A stretch of 64,000 nt of DNA, taken from assembly GCF_002944405.1 (NCBI RefSeq), contig NZ_CP024307.1, positions 1,322,501 through 1,386,500 on the forward strand, in the 5' to 3' direction. A program made the translations under genes and the position numbers. Position 1 is the first letter of the stretch; every line of letters begins with the position of its first letter. Under the pieces are notes generated by a model. That model saw nothing but the letters and a program-made list of their open reading frames with translations, was not told the origin of the DNA and did not search any database. Of the stretch, positions 46,177 to 55,986 are shown piece by piece. Origin of the DNA: Sinorhizobium fredii. GTDB taxonomy: Bacteria; Pseudomonadota; Alphaproteobacteria; Rhizobiales; Rhizobiaceae.

Positions 46177-47460
46177 ATGATGAAGACCGGCCCCGGCTTC
46201 AGCACGCTCGCCGTCCATGCGGGAGCGCAGCCCGACCCCACGACCGGCGCGCGGGCGACGCCGATCTATCAGACGACGAGCTTCGTCTTCAATGACGCGG
46301 ATCACGCGGCGGCGCTCTTCGGCCTGCAGCAATTCGGCAACATCTACACCCGCATCATGAACCCGACGCAGGCGGTGCTGGAGGAGCGCATCGCAGCGCT
46401 CGAGGGCGGCACGGCGGCGCTGGCCACCGCCTCCGGGCACGCGGCCCAGCTTCTCGTCTTCCATGCGATCATGAGTCCGGGCGACAATTTCGTCGCCGCA
46501 AGGCAGCTTTACGGCGGCTCCGTCAACCAGTTCGGCCAGGCCTTCAAGTCCTTCGACTGGCAGGTGCGCTGGGCCGATGGCGACGACCCCGAAAGCTTCG
46601 AGGCGCAGATCGACGAGAAGACCAAAGCGATCTTCATCGAAAGCCTTGCCAACCCCGGCGGCATCTTCGTCGATATTGCCGCGATTGCCGAAGTCGCGCG
46701 TCGGCACGGGTTGCCGCTGATCGTCGACAACACGATGGCGACGCCCTATCTGGTGCGGCCGCTGGAGCATGGGGCCGATATCGTCGTCCACTCGCTGACC
46801 AAGTTCATCGGCGGCCACGGCAACTCGATGGGCGGGATCATCGTCGATGGCGGCACGTTCGATTGGTCGAAATCCGGGAAATATCCGCTTCTCTCCGAGC
46901 CACGTCCGGAATATGGCGGGATCGTGCTGCACCAGACCTTCGGTAATTTTGCCCTTGCGATCGCCGCGCGTGTTCTGGGACTTCGGGATTTCGGTCCGGC
47001 GATCTCGCCTTTCAACGCCTTCCTGATCCAGACCGGCGTCGAGACATTGCCGCTGAGGATGCAGCGCCATTGCGACAATGCGCTCGCCGTCGCGGCGTGG
47101 CTGCAGCGGCAGGAAAAAGTCTCGTGGGTGCGCTATGCCGGGCTCGAGGACGACCCGAACCATCCGCTTCAGAAGCGCTATTCGCCGAAAGGGGCGGGCG
47201 CGGTCTTCACCTTCGGTCTCGCGGGCGGGTACGAGGCGGGAAAGCGCTTCGTCGAGAGCCTCGAGATGTTTTCGCATCTTGCCAATATCGGCGACACCCG
47301 TTCGCTGGTCATTCACCCCGCCTCGACGACCCATCGGCAGCTTACGCCCGAACAGCAGGTCGCGGCCGGGGCGGGTCCCGACGTCGTGCGGCTGTCGATC
47401 GGCATCGAGGATGTCGACGACATCATCGCCGACCTGGAGCAGGCGCTTGCAGCAATTTGA
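46177..47460 (+). CDS. metY: O-acetylhomoserine aminocarboxypropyltransferase
   Basis: 427 aa from the ATG at 46177, which follows GGAGTTAGGA; an earlier ATG at 46165 is also in frame. A PLP enzyme that makes homocysteine from O-acetylhomoserine and sulfide, with PLP lysine K209 in VHSLTKFIGGHGNSMGG. The signatures YTRIMNPTQAVLEERIAALEG and QTTSFVF are intact. At about 430 aa it is the MetY type rather than the shorter MetZ. I see no SAM-II riboswitch in the region upstream of the CoA-binding gene. Confidence 0.9.
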   Translation: MMKTGPGFSTLAVHAGAQPDPTTGARATPIYQTTSFVFNDADHAAALFGLQQFGNIYTRIMNPTQAVLEERIAALEGGTAALATASGHAAQLLVFHAIMSPGDNFVAARQLYGGSVNQFGQAFKSFDWQVRWADGDDPESFEAQIDEKTKAIFIESLANPGGIFVDIAAIAEVARRHGLPLIVDNTMATPYLVRPLEHGADIVVHSLTKFIGGHGNSMGGIIVDGGTFDWSKSGKYPLLSEPRPEYGGIVLHQTFGNFALAIAARVLGLRDFGPAISPFNAFLIQTGVETLPLRMQRHCDNALAVAAWLQRQEKVSWVRYAGLEDDPNHPLQKRYSPKGAGAVFTFGLAGGYEAGKRFVESLEMFSHLANIGDTRSLVIHPASTTHRQLTPEQQVAAGAGPDVVRLSIGIEDVDDIIADLEQALAAI

Positions 47461-47489
47461 CGAGATTCACCGCCGACTGAGGGTATGAC

Positions 47490-47654
47490 ATGAGCCACGA
47501 CAATATCGTTAAGTTCGAACGACGGAAACCAAAGCAGGAGCAGAGGACTGCCAGCCCACTGCAGCGGAAAGCGCTTATCTGGATCGCGGTTATAGCCGCG
47601 TTGGTCCTGGTGTGGGCCTATTATCAGTTCATCTCGCCGCCGAGCCTGCCATGA
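47490..47654 (+). CDS. 54-aa single-span membrane protein
   Basis: A short gene 29 bp after metY. The product begins MSHDNIVKFERRKPKQEQ, a basic cytoplasmic segment, then has one membrane span at about residues 28-47 (KALIWIAVIAALVLVWAYYQ) and a short tail. The ATG at 47490 follows GAGGGTATGAC. The translation is open throughout and the charge pattern is sensible, so I think it is real; no family is recognised. Confidence 0.6.
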   Translation: MSHDNIVKFERRKPKQEQRTASPLQRKALIWIAVIAALVLVWAYYQFISPPSLP

Positions 47655-47775
47655 GCGCAGGTGAACGAAGCATATTCCTGCATTTGAATTCAGCGTCGTA
47701 GGATCGGGCCGCGTCGTATGCGAGGAACTGCAATTTGAACCGGCGACGGACGCGCCGCTGCGACGGAGGGGGCTC

Positions 47776-48120
47776 ATGAGTTACGTGCTGAAATTCGACC
47801 TTGCTTCGGTTGAGCCGGAAATCGGTGCCCCGGCGCCCGATCGGCTGATTTCGGGAAACCCGGAGTTCCGCACCTGGAATTTCGAGGAAGCGCCGGACGG
47901 GCTCTATGCCGGCATCTGGGAGGCGACACCCGGAAAGTGGCGTATCGTCTATGACGAATGGGAGTATTTCCACGTCCTCTCCGGCCATTCGGTCGTGACG
48001 GAGGACGGCGGCGGGCCGATGCACCTCAAGCCCGGCGACAGCCTAGTGCTGCGGCCGGGTTTTGCCGGAACCTGGGAGGTCGTCGAGACGACCCGCAAGG
48101 ATTACGTGATCCGGCTTTGA
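47776..48120 (+). CDS. Cupin protein (DUF861/EutQ-like)
   Basis: 114 aa. A compact single cupin barrel: GKWRIVYDEWEYFHVLSGHS followed by LKPGDSLVLRPGFAGTWEVV, which matches the DUF861 (Cupin_3) pattern ending in W-E-V-V-E. No catalytic metal triad is obvious. Converges with the beta-helix lipoprotein gene, with 21 bp between the stops. Confidence 0.85.
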   Translation: MSYVLKFDLASVEPEIGAPAPDRLISGNPEFRTWNFEEAPDGLYAGIWEATPGKWRIVYDEWEYFHVLSGHSVVTEDGGGPMHLKPGDSLVLRPGFAGTWEVVETTRKDYVIRL

Positions 48121-48141
48121 CGCGCGGCGGTTTTCGACCGC

Positions 48142-49332
48142 CTATCCGCCGGTCGCGGTATTCGCGCCGATGTCGTTGGTGGGATCGTCATTGCGGATGA
48201 GGCTGTCCGATCCGCCTTCGAGCTTGTTGTTGCGCACCACATTGTTCTGCGCGAAATCGCGATTGCTGGCGCTGCTGCCGAAGGGGTAGGCCGGGTCCGT
48301 GAAGCAATAGCTGCTGCTGCCGTTGCGGGAATTCAACCAGACCGCCGGCCGGGCGAGGAATGAGGACCGGTAGCGGAAGGTGTTGCCGACGATCTGATTG
48401 TGCTGCGGTTTTTGGTGCCGGATGACGCCGCCTTCGCCGCAGTTACGGTAAACGAATATGCCGCCATTGTCGGAGCGCTCGAAGATGTTGTTGGTGATCC
48501 GGTTGTTCGCCGAGCCGTCGATGGCGATCAATTCGCGCTTCTCCGTGGAGATCCCGAAGACGTTGTTGCTGATCGTGTTGTTGGCGGACTCCGCATCGAG
48601 ATAGACGGCGACGGCCGTCGACCGGCCGTCGATCTGCGAGTTGACGAGAGCCGCGTTGGTGACGCCGGGCCCCACATAGAAGGGTATTCCATCCGGAGCG
48701 TCGAAGGCGATGTTTTCGAGCCGCACGTTCCTCGGAGCCGATGCCTGGGCGAAAGCCGTGTGGTCGGGGTTGCGCGATGATGCCTTCATGGTCCCGCCGT
48801 TGGCGTTCTCGCCGAGGCCGTAGACGCGGACGAAGCCTTTGATCCTGCAATTGCGGATCGTCACGTTCGACGGCGCATCCCAGGGGCCGGAGCCCGCTTT
48901 CCTGGAGCGAACGGCGACAGCGGTCTTCTCCTTGCGCGATTGACCTGCACTGACACCGAGCGTTCCGCCGCCGCAGTCGAGCACCGATCCGGACGCGGCA
49001 CTTCCCTCGAAGACCAGTGGATGGGTGATGACATCGGCAGAGGTCAGCCGAAGGCTGCAGGCAAGTGTCACCGGATTGGTTCCGGGCGCCTTCAGCTTGG
49101 ATTGAACCTCCGCGTCGCAGCCCGGCTTGGCATCGACAGTCTCGACTGGCGGAGGGGAGGGAAGTGTCGGCGGGTCGGCTGGCGTTGTGGGCGTGGTTGG
49201 CCGGCCCGTGTCAGGTTGCGCGACCAGGGGCGGATTCCTGAAAGCTGCGTCGGCAACTGTTGCCAGCTCGCTCTGGCAGCCGCTCAAGGCAAGGCTGAGG
49301 AGAACCAGGCTTGTGAACTTGATCGGCGACAT
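48142..49332 (-). CDS. Lipoprotein with right-handed parallel beta-helix
   Basis: 396 aa. The signal peptide ends in the lipobox LALSGC (about residues 14-19). A Pro/Thr-rich linker (about 40-65) leads to the repeat region, where asparagine-rich turns occur such as NNTISNNVFGIS and NRITNNIFERSDNGG, typical of NosD/pectate-lyase-like helices. Such proteins bind or cut polysaccharides. The outer membrane is the likely location; the substrate is unknown. It lies 83 bp downstream of the P450 gene on the same strand. Confidence 0.8.
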   Translation of the reverse strand: MSPIKFTSLVLLSLALSGCQSELATVADAAFRNPPLVAQPDTGRPTTPTTPADPPTLPSPPPVETVDAKPGCDAEVQSKLKAPGTNPVTLACSLRLTSADVITHPLVFEGSAASGSVLDCGGGTLGVSAGQSRKEKTAVAVRSRKAGSGPWDAPSNVTIRNCRIKGFVRVYGLGENANGGTMKASSRNPDHTAFAQASAPRNVRLENIAFDAPDGIPFYVGPGVTNAALVNSQIDGRSTAVAVYLDAESANNTISNNVFGISTEKRELIAIDGSANNRITNNIFERSDNGGIFVYRNCGEGGVIRHQKPQHNQIVGNTFRYRSSFLARPAVWLNSRNGSSSYCFTDPAYPFGSSASNRDFAQNNVVRNNKLEGGSDSLIRNDDPTNDIGANTATGG

Positions 49333-49415
49333 CGGCAGGCTCCTGTGACGGTTCCGTTCAGAGCCGAATAGGGCCTTATGCTTAATCGACTCTGAACGAA
49401 GGTGTGCCTTTCCGG

Positions 49416-50663
49416 CTACCAGACGAGATCCAGCCGCTCCAGCCCGTGAAAGTGGAAGCTGTCCTTGACCGGCGGCTCGCGCTTGAGCCGCAGCCCGGGC
49501 AGGCGGCGGAACAGGATCGGCAGGGAAAGATTGAGTTCAAGCCGTGCGAGCGGCGCGCCGATGCAGAAGTGCAGGCCGGCGCCGAAGGAGACATTGGCGC
49601 CCTCGTTGCGGTCCGGCCTGAACGTGTCCGGGGCAGTGAACTTGCGCGGATCGACATTGGCCGCCCCGAGCATCAGGCCGATTTTGTCGCCTTTCCTGAG
49701 AGAGATGCCGTCTTCCAGTCCGATATCCGAGAGGGCGTAGCGCTGGAAGATATGGAGCGGCGCGGCGAAGCGCAGGCATTCTTCCACCGTTCGAGCCGTC
49801 GCTTCCTCGCTCGCAAACAGCGTGTCGGGAGAAAGGCCGGATTTCAGGATGGTGCTGACCGCATTGCCGATCTGGTGCACGGTCGCCTCGTGACCGGCGT
49901 TCAGAAGCAGCACCGTCGTCGAGATCAATTCGGCCTCCGAGAGGCGCTCGCCGTCCTTCTCCGAGCTGATCATATGGGTCAGCAGGTCGTCTGCCGGACT
50001 GACGCGCTTCTCCGCGATGATATCCTTCAGATATGCGGCAAATTCGGTGGAAGCCCGGTTGGCGTCGAGTTCGGTCTCGAAGCTTGGATTGAAGACATAC
50101 ATCTTCACCATCCGGTGCGACCAGTCGAGGAGGCGAGGAGCGCTCTCGACCGGAATGCCGAGCATGCGGGCGATGATGGTGACCGGGATCGTCTCGGCGT
50201 AGGTCTTCAAGAGTTCGACCTCGCCGTCCTTTTCGAAGCCGTCGATGATCGCATGCGAGAGCGTTTCGATATCCGGCCGAAGCTGCTCGATCTGCCGCGA
50301 AACGAAGGCTCGGTTGACGAGCGTGCGCAACCGCGTATGGGCCGGCGGCTCGAGCTCCAGCAGCGAATGTTCTTCGAGCGCGTCGAAATCCTTGAGATGC
50401 GATTTCGGTGCGGGCAGGCCGAGTTCCTCCCGCGTCGCCACATGCAGGATCTGCCGGCCGAAGCGCCGGTCGCGCAGAAGGGCGTTCACCTGGTCGTAGC
50501 CTGCGAAATACCACTGTTGCGGTTCTTCCCAGAAGAAGGCCGGACATTGCGCATGGAGTGCGCTATAGGCCGGCAGCGGATTGCGGAAAAAGTCGGGGTT
50601 GCGAACGTCGAGAGAAACGCGCCGCGCGGGGCCGTCGATGGTAATGCCGGGGGCTGGAGACAT
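49416..50663 (-). CDS. Cytochrome P450
   Basis: 415 aa from the ATG at 50663 (MSPAPGITIDGPARRVSLDV); a longer open frame to 50765 is not needed. The heme motif is FGAGLHFCIGAPLARLE with the ligand Cys367, and the ExxR pair lies at E295-R298 (EECLR). The I-helix reads AGHEAT (256-261), with Ala where the catalytic Thr after Glu is usual. No ferredoxin or reductase gene is next to it, so its redox partners lie elsewhere. The substrate is unknown. Confidence 0.93.
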   Translation of the reverse strand: MSPAPGITIDGPARRVSLDVRNPDFFRNPLPAYSALHAQCPAFFWEEPQQWYFAGYDQVNALLRDRRFGRQILHVATREELGLPAPKSHLKDFDALEEHSLLELEPPAHTRLRTLVNRAFVSRQIEQLRPDIETLSHAIIDGFEKDGEVELLKTYAETIPVTIIARMLGIPVESAPRLLDWSHRMVKMYVFNPSFETELDANRASTEFAAYLKDIIAEKRVSPADDLLTHMISSEKDGERLSEAELISTTVLLLNAGHEATVHQIGNAVSTILKSGLSPDTLFASEEATARTVEECLRFAAPLHIFQRYALSDIGLEDGISLRKGDKIGLMLGAANVDPRKFTAPDTFRPDRNEGANVSFGAGLHFCIGAPLARLELNLSLPILFRRLPGLRLKREPPVKDSFHFHGLERLDLVW

Positions 50664-50846
50664 GATATCGGGCTCTCGATAAATAGGCAGGCTGATGCTT
50701 CCACCCCCATCTCTATTGCGCCGGGCGGGACTGCGGCAAGAGCAATCGATCGGCATCGGCCTCAAGGAACAACATCCGCAATATCGACTTTTTCAGTGGC
50801 AATGATTGATCTCATTGAGCATGATGCGGCAGCAGCAGGGAGCGGC

Positions 50847-51704
50847 ATGGCAAAAACGCAAGGCAGTTTTTCCGCGGGCATCATGGCCGCGATCCGGAAA
50901 CGGCGGCCGACCGTGGTCAATCGCGACGCGGCCGTGAGCCGTGGCGATATCGTGATCGCCTCCTACAATATCCACAAATGCGTAGGCACGGACGGGCGCT
51001 TCGATCCGGGCCGCATCGCTCAGGTCATCACCGAGATCGGCGCGGATATCGTCGCGCTCCAGGAGGCCGACCAGCGGTTTGGCGAACGCGCCGGGCTCCT
51101 GGATCTCGAGCATCTGCGACGCGAGGCCCATCTTGTTTCGGTGCCGATCTCCCCTTTCTCGGAAAAGGGGCACGGCTGGCATGGCAATGTCCTCCTGCTC
51201 AGGGAAGGCGCCGTATCCGACGTTCGGCAGCTCAATCTTCCGGGCGTCGAGCCGCGTGGCGCGCTGGTCGTCGATCTTGATCTCAAGGCCGGACCGCTGC
51301 GGGTGATCGCCGCCCATCTCGGCCTGTTGCGCCACTCCCGGGCGCGGCAGGCGGAGAGTATCCTGCGGGTTGCGGCCGACGGCGTCGGCCGGCCGACGCT
51401 GCTCATCGGCGACCTCAACGAGTGGCGCATGGGTAGACGTTCTTCGCTGAGCTTCCTCAGTCCCATTTTCGACCCGACCCATGCGACAGTTGCGAGCTTT
51501 CCATCGCGTTTCCCGCTGTTGCCGCTCGATCGCGTGCTTGGCAATCCGCATCATCTCGTGACGTCGGTGTCGGTGCACGACACGCCGCTGGCGCGGGTGG
51601 CGTCCGATCACCTTCCGGTGAAGGCGTCGATCGATCTCAAGGCTGCTCTCAAGGACGGCGGCACCGACAACCGGGCAGGGCTGATCGACCTGGCGTCGGC
51701 GTGA
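50847..51704 (+). CDS. Endonuclease/exonuclease/phosphatase (EEP) family hydrolase
   Basis: 285 aa from the ATG at 50847, which has AGGGAG six bases before it; the reading frame stays open far upstream, antisense to P450, and that part is not coding. EEP motifs: IASYNIHKCVG, ADIVALQEADQRF with the metal glutamate, VIAAHLGLLRHSR, TLLIGDLNEW and ASDHLPVKASI with the catalytic His. It cuts a phosphodi- or monoester; phospholipid or nucleic-acid substrates are possible. It sits 100 bp before the phospholipase D gene. Confidence 0.87.
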   Translation: MAKTQGSFSAGIMAAIRKRRPTVVNRDAAVSRGDIVIASYNIHKCVGTDGRFDPGRIAQVITEIGADIVALQEADQRFGERAGLLDLEHLRREAHLVSVPISPFSEKGHGWHGNVLLLREGAVSDVRQLNLPGVEPRGALVVDLDLKAGPLRVIAAHLGLLRHSRARQAESILRVAADGVGRPTLLIGDLNEWRMGRRSSLSFLSPIFDPTHATVASFPSRFPLLPLDRVLGNPHHLVTSVSVHDTPLARVASDHLPVKASIDLKAALKDGGTDNRAGLIDLASA

Positions 51705-51804
51705 AGCCGTCCGAACAGCCTCTTAAATCGGGTTCGATTTCAAGTAGAATTGGTCGAGAACCCAAGATGTTAAAGGAGCCGCGGCGCGTCTGAGGACGCA
51801 GCCG

Positions 51805-53382
51805 ATGCTGTGGACGGCGTGGATGTTCTTCTGGATTGCGTTCTTTCTTGCCGTTCTCCTGGTTCTTGTCGCCGCCGCGACATTATATGTCTACGGCGTG
51901 TTCGGGCGCCGTCCGCAGGCCCCCAGGTCCTTCGCCCTGCCTGTCGGCGGCAAGCCGACCCGGATCGATGCAAGCGTTGCTTCGCTTCTTTCCGCCAGTC
52001 CCGGCGAGTGCGCCGTTGCGCTGATCTCGGACAACATCGAGGCCTTCGTCGCGCGTGCCCATTCCGCCCGCGCCGCTGGCCGCAGTCTCGACCTGCAATA
52101 TTACTACTGGAAGGACGAGCTGACAGGTTTTCTCCTCACCCGCGAGATCATCAAGGCGGCCGACCGGGGCGTGAGGGTGCGGCTGCTGCTCGACGACATC
52201 AATGCCGGCATCCACGACCGGCTCTGCATAGCGCTCGACGCGCATCCGAATATCGACGTGCGCCTGTTCAATCCCAGCCGGGCGCGCACCGATCGGTTCC
52301 GCCGCGGCTTTGAAATGGCGGTGCGCGCCTTGAGCGCGACGCGGCGCATGCACAATAAATTGTGGATTGCCGATGGCCGGGTAGCGATCGCCGGGGGACG
52401 CAATATCGGCGACGCCTATTTTGATGCGGCCGAACTGTCGAATTTCCGCGACCTGGATGTCTGGCTCACGGGACCCGTCGCCGATCAGGCCACGGCGATG
52501 TTCGACCAATACTGGAACAGCGCATCCGTGTTGCCGATCGCAGCACTCCGGACGCCGCGCAAGCACTACCTGCCGGCGCTCTGCGAAACACTCGATACGC
52601 TGGCGCGCACCGCGGCGGCACGCTTCTATCTGGAAAGAGTGAGTGACGCCGACGCCGGAGCGGATCTCTACTGGGGCGGCCGCAGGCTTCACCGGAGCGA
52701 CGGCGTCCGGCTCGCCTTCGACCCGCCCGAAAAGGCCCTGCTGCAGAAGCGGCAGAACTGGCTGCTGCGCGAGCTTTTTCCGCTGATCAACGACGCCGAG
52801 CGCGACCTGCGCATCATGTCGCCATATTTCATTCCAGGGGCTGAGGGAACGCGCCAGCTGACGGCGCTCGCGAAGAAAGGCGTGCGCGTGGCCGTGCTGA
52901 CGAACTCGCTTGCCGCAACGGACGTCGCAGCCGTCCACGGCGGCTATATGAAGTATCGCAAGGGCCTGCTTGAGGGGGGCATCGAGCTCTATGAACTCAA
53001 GGAATACGGCGAGGTGATCGACCGCCATCGCATGTCGCTGTTCGGCGCCCGCAATGCTAGCCTGCACACGAAGGCCTTCGTCGTCGATGGCAGGTTCGGC
53101 TATGTGGGATCGATGAATTTCGATCCGCGTTCCGCTTCCCTCAACACCGAGATGGGAGTGATCTTCTCCGACGCGGCGCTCGCCGACGAGCTCCAGTCCA
53201 TCTTCGACGAGGAGACGCTGCCGGAGAGGAGTTATCGGCTGGCACTCGAAGGCGGAAGGCTCGTCTGGCGCGACCGGGCGAACGGAGCGATCCGGCTGCT
53301 CGCGCGCGAGCCCGACGCCGGCGCCCACCGTCGCCTGATTGCCGGAGCGATCCGTTTCCTGCCGCTCGAATCCCAACTCTGA
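51805..53382 (+). CDS. Phospholipase D/cardiolipin synthase family protein (ClsC-like)
   Basis: 525 aa. A membrane anchor at residues 8-31 precedes two HKD motifs: H183-x-K (MHNKLWIADGRVAIAGG) and H421-x-K (LHTKAFVVDGRFGYVGS), both followed by a GG/GS-N element. Such proteins transfer phosphatidyl groups or hydrolyse phospholipids at the inner membrane. Together with the EEP hydrolase just upstream it may form a small lipid-metabolism pair, which is inference from adjacency. Confidence 0.9.
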   Translation: MLWTAWMFFWIAFFLAVLLVLVAAATLYVYGVFGRRPQAPRSFALPVGGKPTRIDASVASLLSASPGECAVALISDNIEAFVARAHSARAAGRSLDLQYYYWKDELTGFLLTREIIKAADRGVRVRLLLDDINAGIHDRLCIALDAHPNIDVRLFNPSRARTDRFRRGFEMAVRALSATRRMHNKLWIADGRVAIAGGRNIGDAYFDAAELSNFRDLDVWLTGPVADQATAMFDQYWNSASVLPIAALRTPRKHYLPALCETLDTLARTAAARFYLERVSDADAGADLYWGGRRLHRSDGVRLAFDPPEKALLQKRQNWLLRELFPLINDAERDLRIMSPYFIPGAEGTRQLTALAKKGVRVAVLTNSLAATDVAAVHGGYMKYRKGLLEGGIELYELKEYGEVIDRHRMSLFGARNASLHTKAFVVDGRFGYVGSMNFDPRSASLNTEMGVIFSDAALADELQSIFDEETLPERSYRLALEGGRLVWRDRANGAIRLLAREPDAGAHRRLIAGAIRFLPLESQL

Positions 53383-53564
53383 CAGCCGGGGCATCAGCTT
53401 TACGGATCGTTTACCCCGACGCCGCGAATGCCTGTGAGCAAGGCTGAAATGGCGATGCCATCGGGTGGCGGACCTGGAAAAGTGTTTTATCGGCAGGACG
53501 ACGGGGTCAATGAAAAACGTTGGTTCCAAGCGCTGCGACCATTAAGCTTATCGAATGTTCGCGA

Positions 53565-53592
53565 CTTGAAGTGAAGGGCATTGACACTCTAT
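53565..53592 (+). promoter_or_regulatory. Possible RpoH (heat-shock) promoter of clpP
   Basis: CTTGAA (53565-53570), a 16-bp spacer and CTCTAT (53587-53592), about 70 bp before clpP. The -35 matches the rhizobial RpoH pattern; the -10 is a partial match. A TTGACA at 53581 overlaps it and could instead serve a sigma-70 promoter. Confidence 0.45.
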
Positions 53593-53663
53593 GTAAGGAC
53601 TGAGGCTTATCCGATGATTCCCGGTCCGCGAAGGGATTGCGGGCCCGACTATGAAGGTTCGAT

Positions 53664-54296
53664 ATGAGAAATCCAGTTGATACGGCCATGGCTCTTGTGC
53701 CGATGGTTGTTGAGCAGACCAACCGCGGCGAACGGTCCTACGACATCTATTCGCGGCTGCTCAAGGAGCGCATTATCTTCCTTACGGGCCCGGTCGAAGA
53801 CCACATGGCGACGCTCGTCTGCGCGCAATTGCTCTTCCTGGAAGCGGAAAATCCGAAGAAGGAAATCGCCCTCTACATCAACTCGCCGGGCGGCGTCGTC
53901 ACGGCCGGCATGGCGATCTACGACACCATGCAGTTCATCAAGCCGGCGGTCTCGACGCTTTGCATAGGCCAGGCAGCGTCGATGGGCTCGCTGCTGCTGG
54001 CGGCCGGCCACAAGGACATGCGCTTTGCGACGCCCAATGCGCGCATCATGGTGCACCAGCCCTCCGGCGGGTTCCAGGGCCAAGCTTCCGACATCGAACG
54101 GCATGCCAGAGACATCCTCAAGATGAAGCGCCGCTTGAACGAGGTCTATGTCAAGCATTGCGGCCGCACCTATGAGGAAGTCGAGCAGACGCTCGATCGC
54201 GATCATTTCATGAGTGCCGACGAGGCGCTCGATTGGGGCCTGATCGATAAGGTGATCACCTCGCGCGAAGCCGCGGAGGGCGGCGAACAGGGTTGA
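53664..54296 (+). CDS. clpP: ATP-dependent Clp protease proteolytic subunit
   Basis: 210 aa serine protease that assembles into the barrel of ClpXP/ClpAP. The catalytic residues are Ser106 ([10 protein letters not shown]), His131 (MVHQPSGG) and an Asp at 178-180 (TLDRDHF). The N-terminal [20 protein letters not shown] is typical. The gene begins the clpP-clpX-lon-hupB block. It lies 286 bp before clpX, so clpX may have its own promoter. Confidence 0.97.
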   Translation: MRNPVDTAMALVPMVVEQTNRGERSYDIYSRLLKERIIFLTGPVEDHMATLVCAQLLFLEAENPKKEIALYINSPGGVVTAGMAIYDTMQFIKPAVSTLCIGQAASMGSLLLAAGHKDMRFATPNARIMVHQPSGGFQGQASDIERHARDILKMKRRLNEVYVKHCGRTYEEVEQTLDRDHFMSADEALDWGLIDKVITSREAAEGGEQG

Positions 54297-54582
54297 AGCC
54301 AGGCGCGTCTGCCGCCGCAGACGCGAATGTGACACAATTGTAACGGCTGAGGGCTTTATCGGAAGGGCAAAGCCGTTAATATGAACCGTTAATGCTGTGC
54401 CGGTGTTTAGGGTATAGCATTCGGATTTCGACGGGAGAGTCGTTGCAACCGAAATCAGGCATTGCCCTGAGGCGGTGAGTACTCCCAGGAACCTTGCGCG
54501 GCGCTGTTTGCTGTGCGCAAGGCGAATTGACTGGTCCGTGATATCTTTCCGAAGGTGTCCGGCGTGCTGGAAGGAAGTGAAA

Positions 54583-55860
54583 ATGAGCAAGGTCAGCGGT
54601 AGCAACGGCGGTGACTCGAAGAATACCCTCTATTGTTCGTTTTGCGGCAAGAGCCAGCACGAAGTGCGCAAGCTGATTGCCGGGCCCACGGTATTCATCT
54701 GCGATGAGTGCGTGGAACTCTGCATGGACATCATCCGGGAAGAGAACAAGACCTCGATGGTCAAGTCCCGCGACGGCGTTCCCACGCCGCAGGAAATCAT
54801 CAAGGTTCTCGACGAATATGTCATCGGGCAACAGCAGGCGAAGCGCATCCTGTCGGTCGCCGTGCACAACCACTACAAGCGCCTTGCCCATGCGGCAAAG
54901 AGCAGCGACGTGGAACTGGCCAAGTCGAATATCATGCTCGTCGGCCCGACCGGCTGCGGCAAGACCTATCTGGCGCAGACGCTCGCCCGTATCATCGACG
55001 TTCCCTTCACCATGGCCGACGCCACGACGTTGACGGAAGCGGGTTATGTCGGCGAAGACGTCGAAAACATCATCCTGAAGCTGCTCCAGGCCGCCGACTA
55101 CAATGTCGAGCGCGCCCAGCGCGGCATCGTCTACATCGACGAGGTCGACAAGATTTCGCGCAAGTCAGACAACCCGTCGATCACCCGCGATGTTTCGGGC
55201 GAGGGCGTCCAGCAGGCGCTTCTGAAGATCATGGAAGGTACCGTCGCCTCCGTTCCGCCGCAGGGCGGCCGCAAGCATCCGCAGCAGGAATTCCTGCAGG
55301 TGGATACGACGAACATCCTGTTCATCTGCGGCGGCGCTTTCGCCGGCCTCGACAAGATCATCTCCGCCCGCGGCGAGAAGACCTCGATCGGCTTCGGCGC
55401 CACGGTTCGTGCACCGGAAGATCGCCGGGTCGGCGAAGTGCTGCGCGATCTCGAGCCGGAAGACCTAGTCAAGTTCGGCCTCATTCCGGAATTCATCGGC
55501 CGTCTTCCGGTTCTCGCCACGCTCGAGGATTTGGACGAGGATGCCCTGATACAGATCCTCTCGGAGCCGAAGAACGCGCTCGTCAAGCAGTACCAGCGGC
55601 TGTTCGAGATGGAAGACGTCGAATTGACCTTCCACGAGGACGCGCTGCGCGAAATCGCCCGAAGGGCCATCGTCCGCAAGACGGGCGCGCGCGGGCTGCG
55701 CTCGATCATGGAAAAGATCCTGCTCGACACCATGTTCGAACTGCCGACGCTTGAGGGCGTTCGCGAAGTGGTGATCTCGGACGAAGTGGTCAAGGGAACG
55801 GCACGACCGCTCTATATCTACTCGGATCGCTCCGAGGAGAAGACCAACGTCTCGGCTTGA
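54583..55860 (+). CDS. clpX: ClpX ATPase, specificity subunit of ClpXP
   Basis: 425 aa from the ATG at 54583 ([14 protein letters not shown]). The N-terminal zinc-binding domain has C18, C21, C40 and C43 ([19 protein letters not shown]). The AAA+ module has Walker [13 protein letters not shown] at 121-132, Walker [11 protein letters not shown], the pore loop GYVGEDVEN and sensor regions. It unfolds substrates and feeds ClpP. It ends 127 bp before a terminator, with a palindromic repeat between. Confidence 0.97.
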   Translation: MSKVSGSNGGDSKNTLYCSFCGKSQHEVRKLIAGPTVFICDECVELCMDIIREENKTSMVKSRDGVPTPQEIIKVLDEYVIGQQQAKRILSVAVHNHYKRLAHAAKSSDVELAKSNIMLVGPTGCGKTYLAQTLARIIDVPFTMADATTLTEAGYVGEDVENIILKLLQAADYNVERAQRGIVYIDEVDKISRKSDNPSITRDVSGEGVQQALLKIMEGTVASVPPQGGRKHPQQEFLQVDTTNILFICGGAFAGLDKIISARGEKTSIGFGATVRAPEDRRVGEVLRDLEPEDLVKFGLIPEFIGRLPVLATLEDLDEDALIQILSEPKNALVKQYQRLFEMEDVELTFHEDALREIARRAIVRKTGARGLRSIMEKILLDTMFELPTLEGVREVVISDEVVKGTARPLYIYSDRSEEKTNVSA

Positions 55861-55866
55861 TTACCT

Positions 55867-55964
55867 ACAGCGCCGCGCGTCTTTACGCGCAAAGGCCGCT
55901 GTCGCACGTTGAATTGCTGCATGTCTGTGTCCTTAAATCGAGGACGATTTAAGGACACATGCAG
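55867..55964. repeat. Two-module palindromic repeat between clpX and lon
   Basis: The first hairpin (55867-55902) has ACAGCG with CGCTGT outside and GCGCGT with ACGCGC inside. The second (55917-55964) has CTGCATG with CATGCAG outside and the 13-bp TGTCCTTAAATCG with CGATTTAAGGACA inside. Similar tandem palindromes occur between many Sinorhizobium genes, as I recall. It could also act as an mRNA-stabilising structure for clpX. Confidence 0.7.
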
Positions 55965-55986
55965 TAGCACTCTACGGTGCAGGGAG

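Noticed and set aside
49404..50846. Upstream extension of the EEP hydrolase frame, antisense to the P450 gene
   Set aside because: The EEP domain starts after 50847, where a good ribosome site is present; the extension is antisense to conserved P450 sequence.
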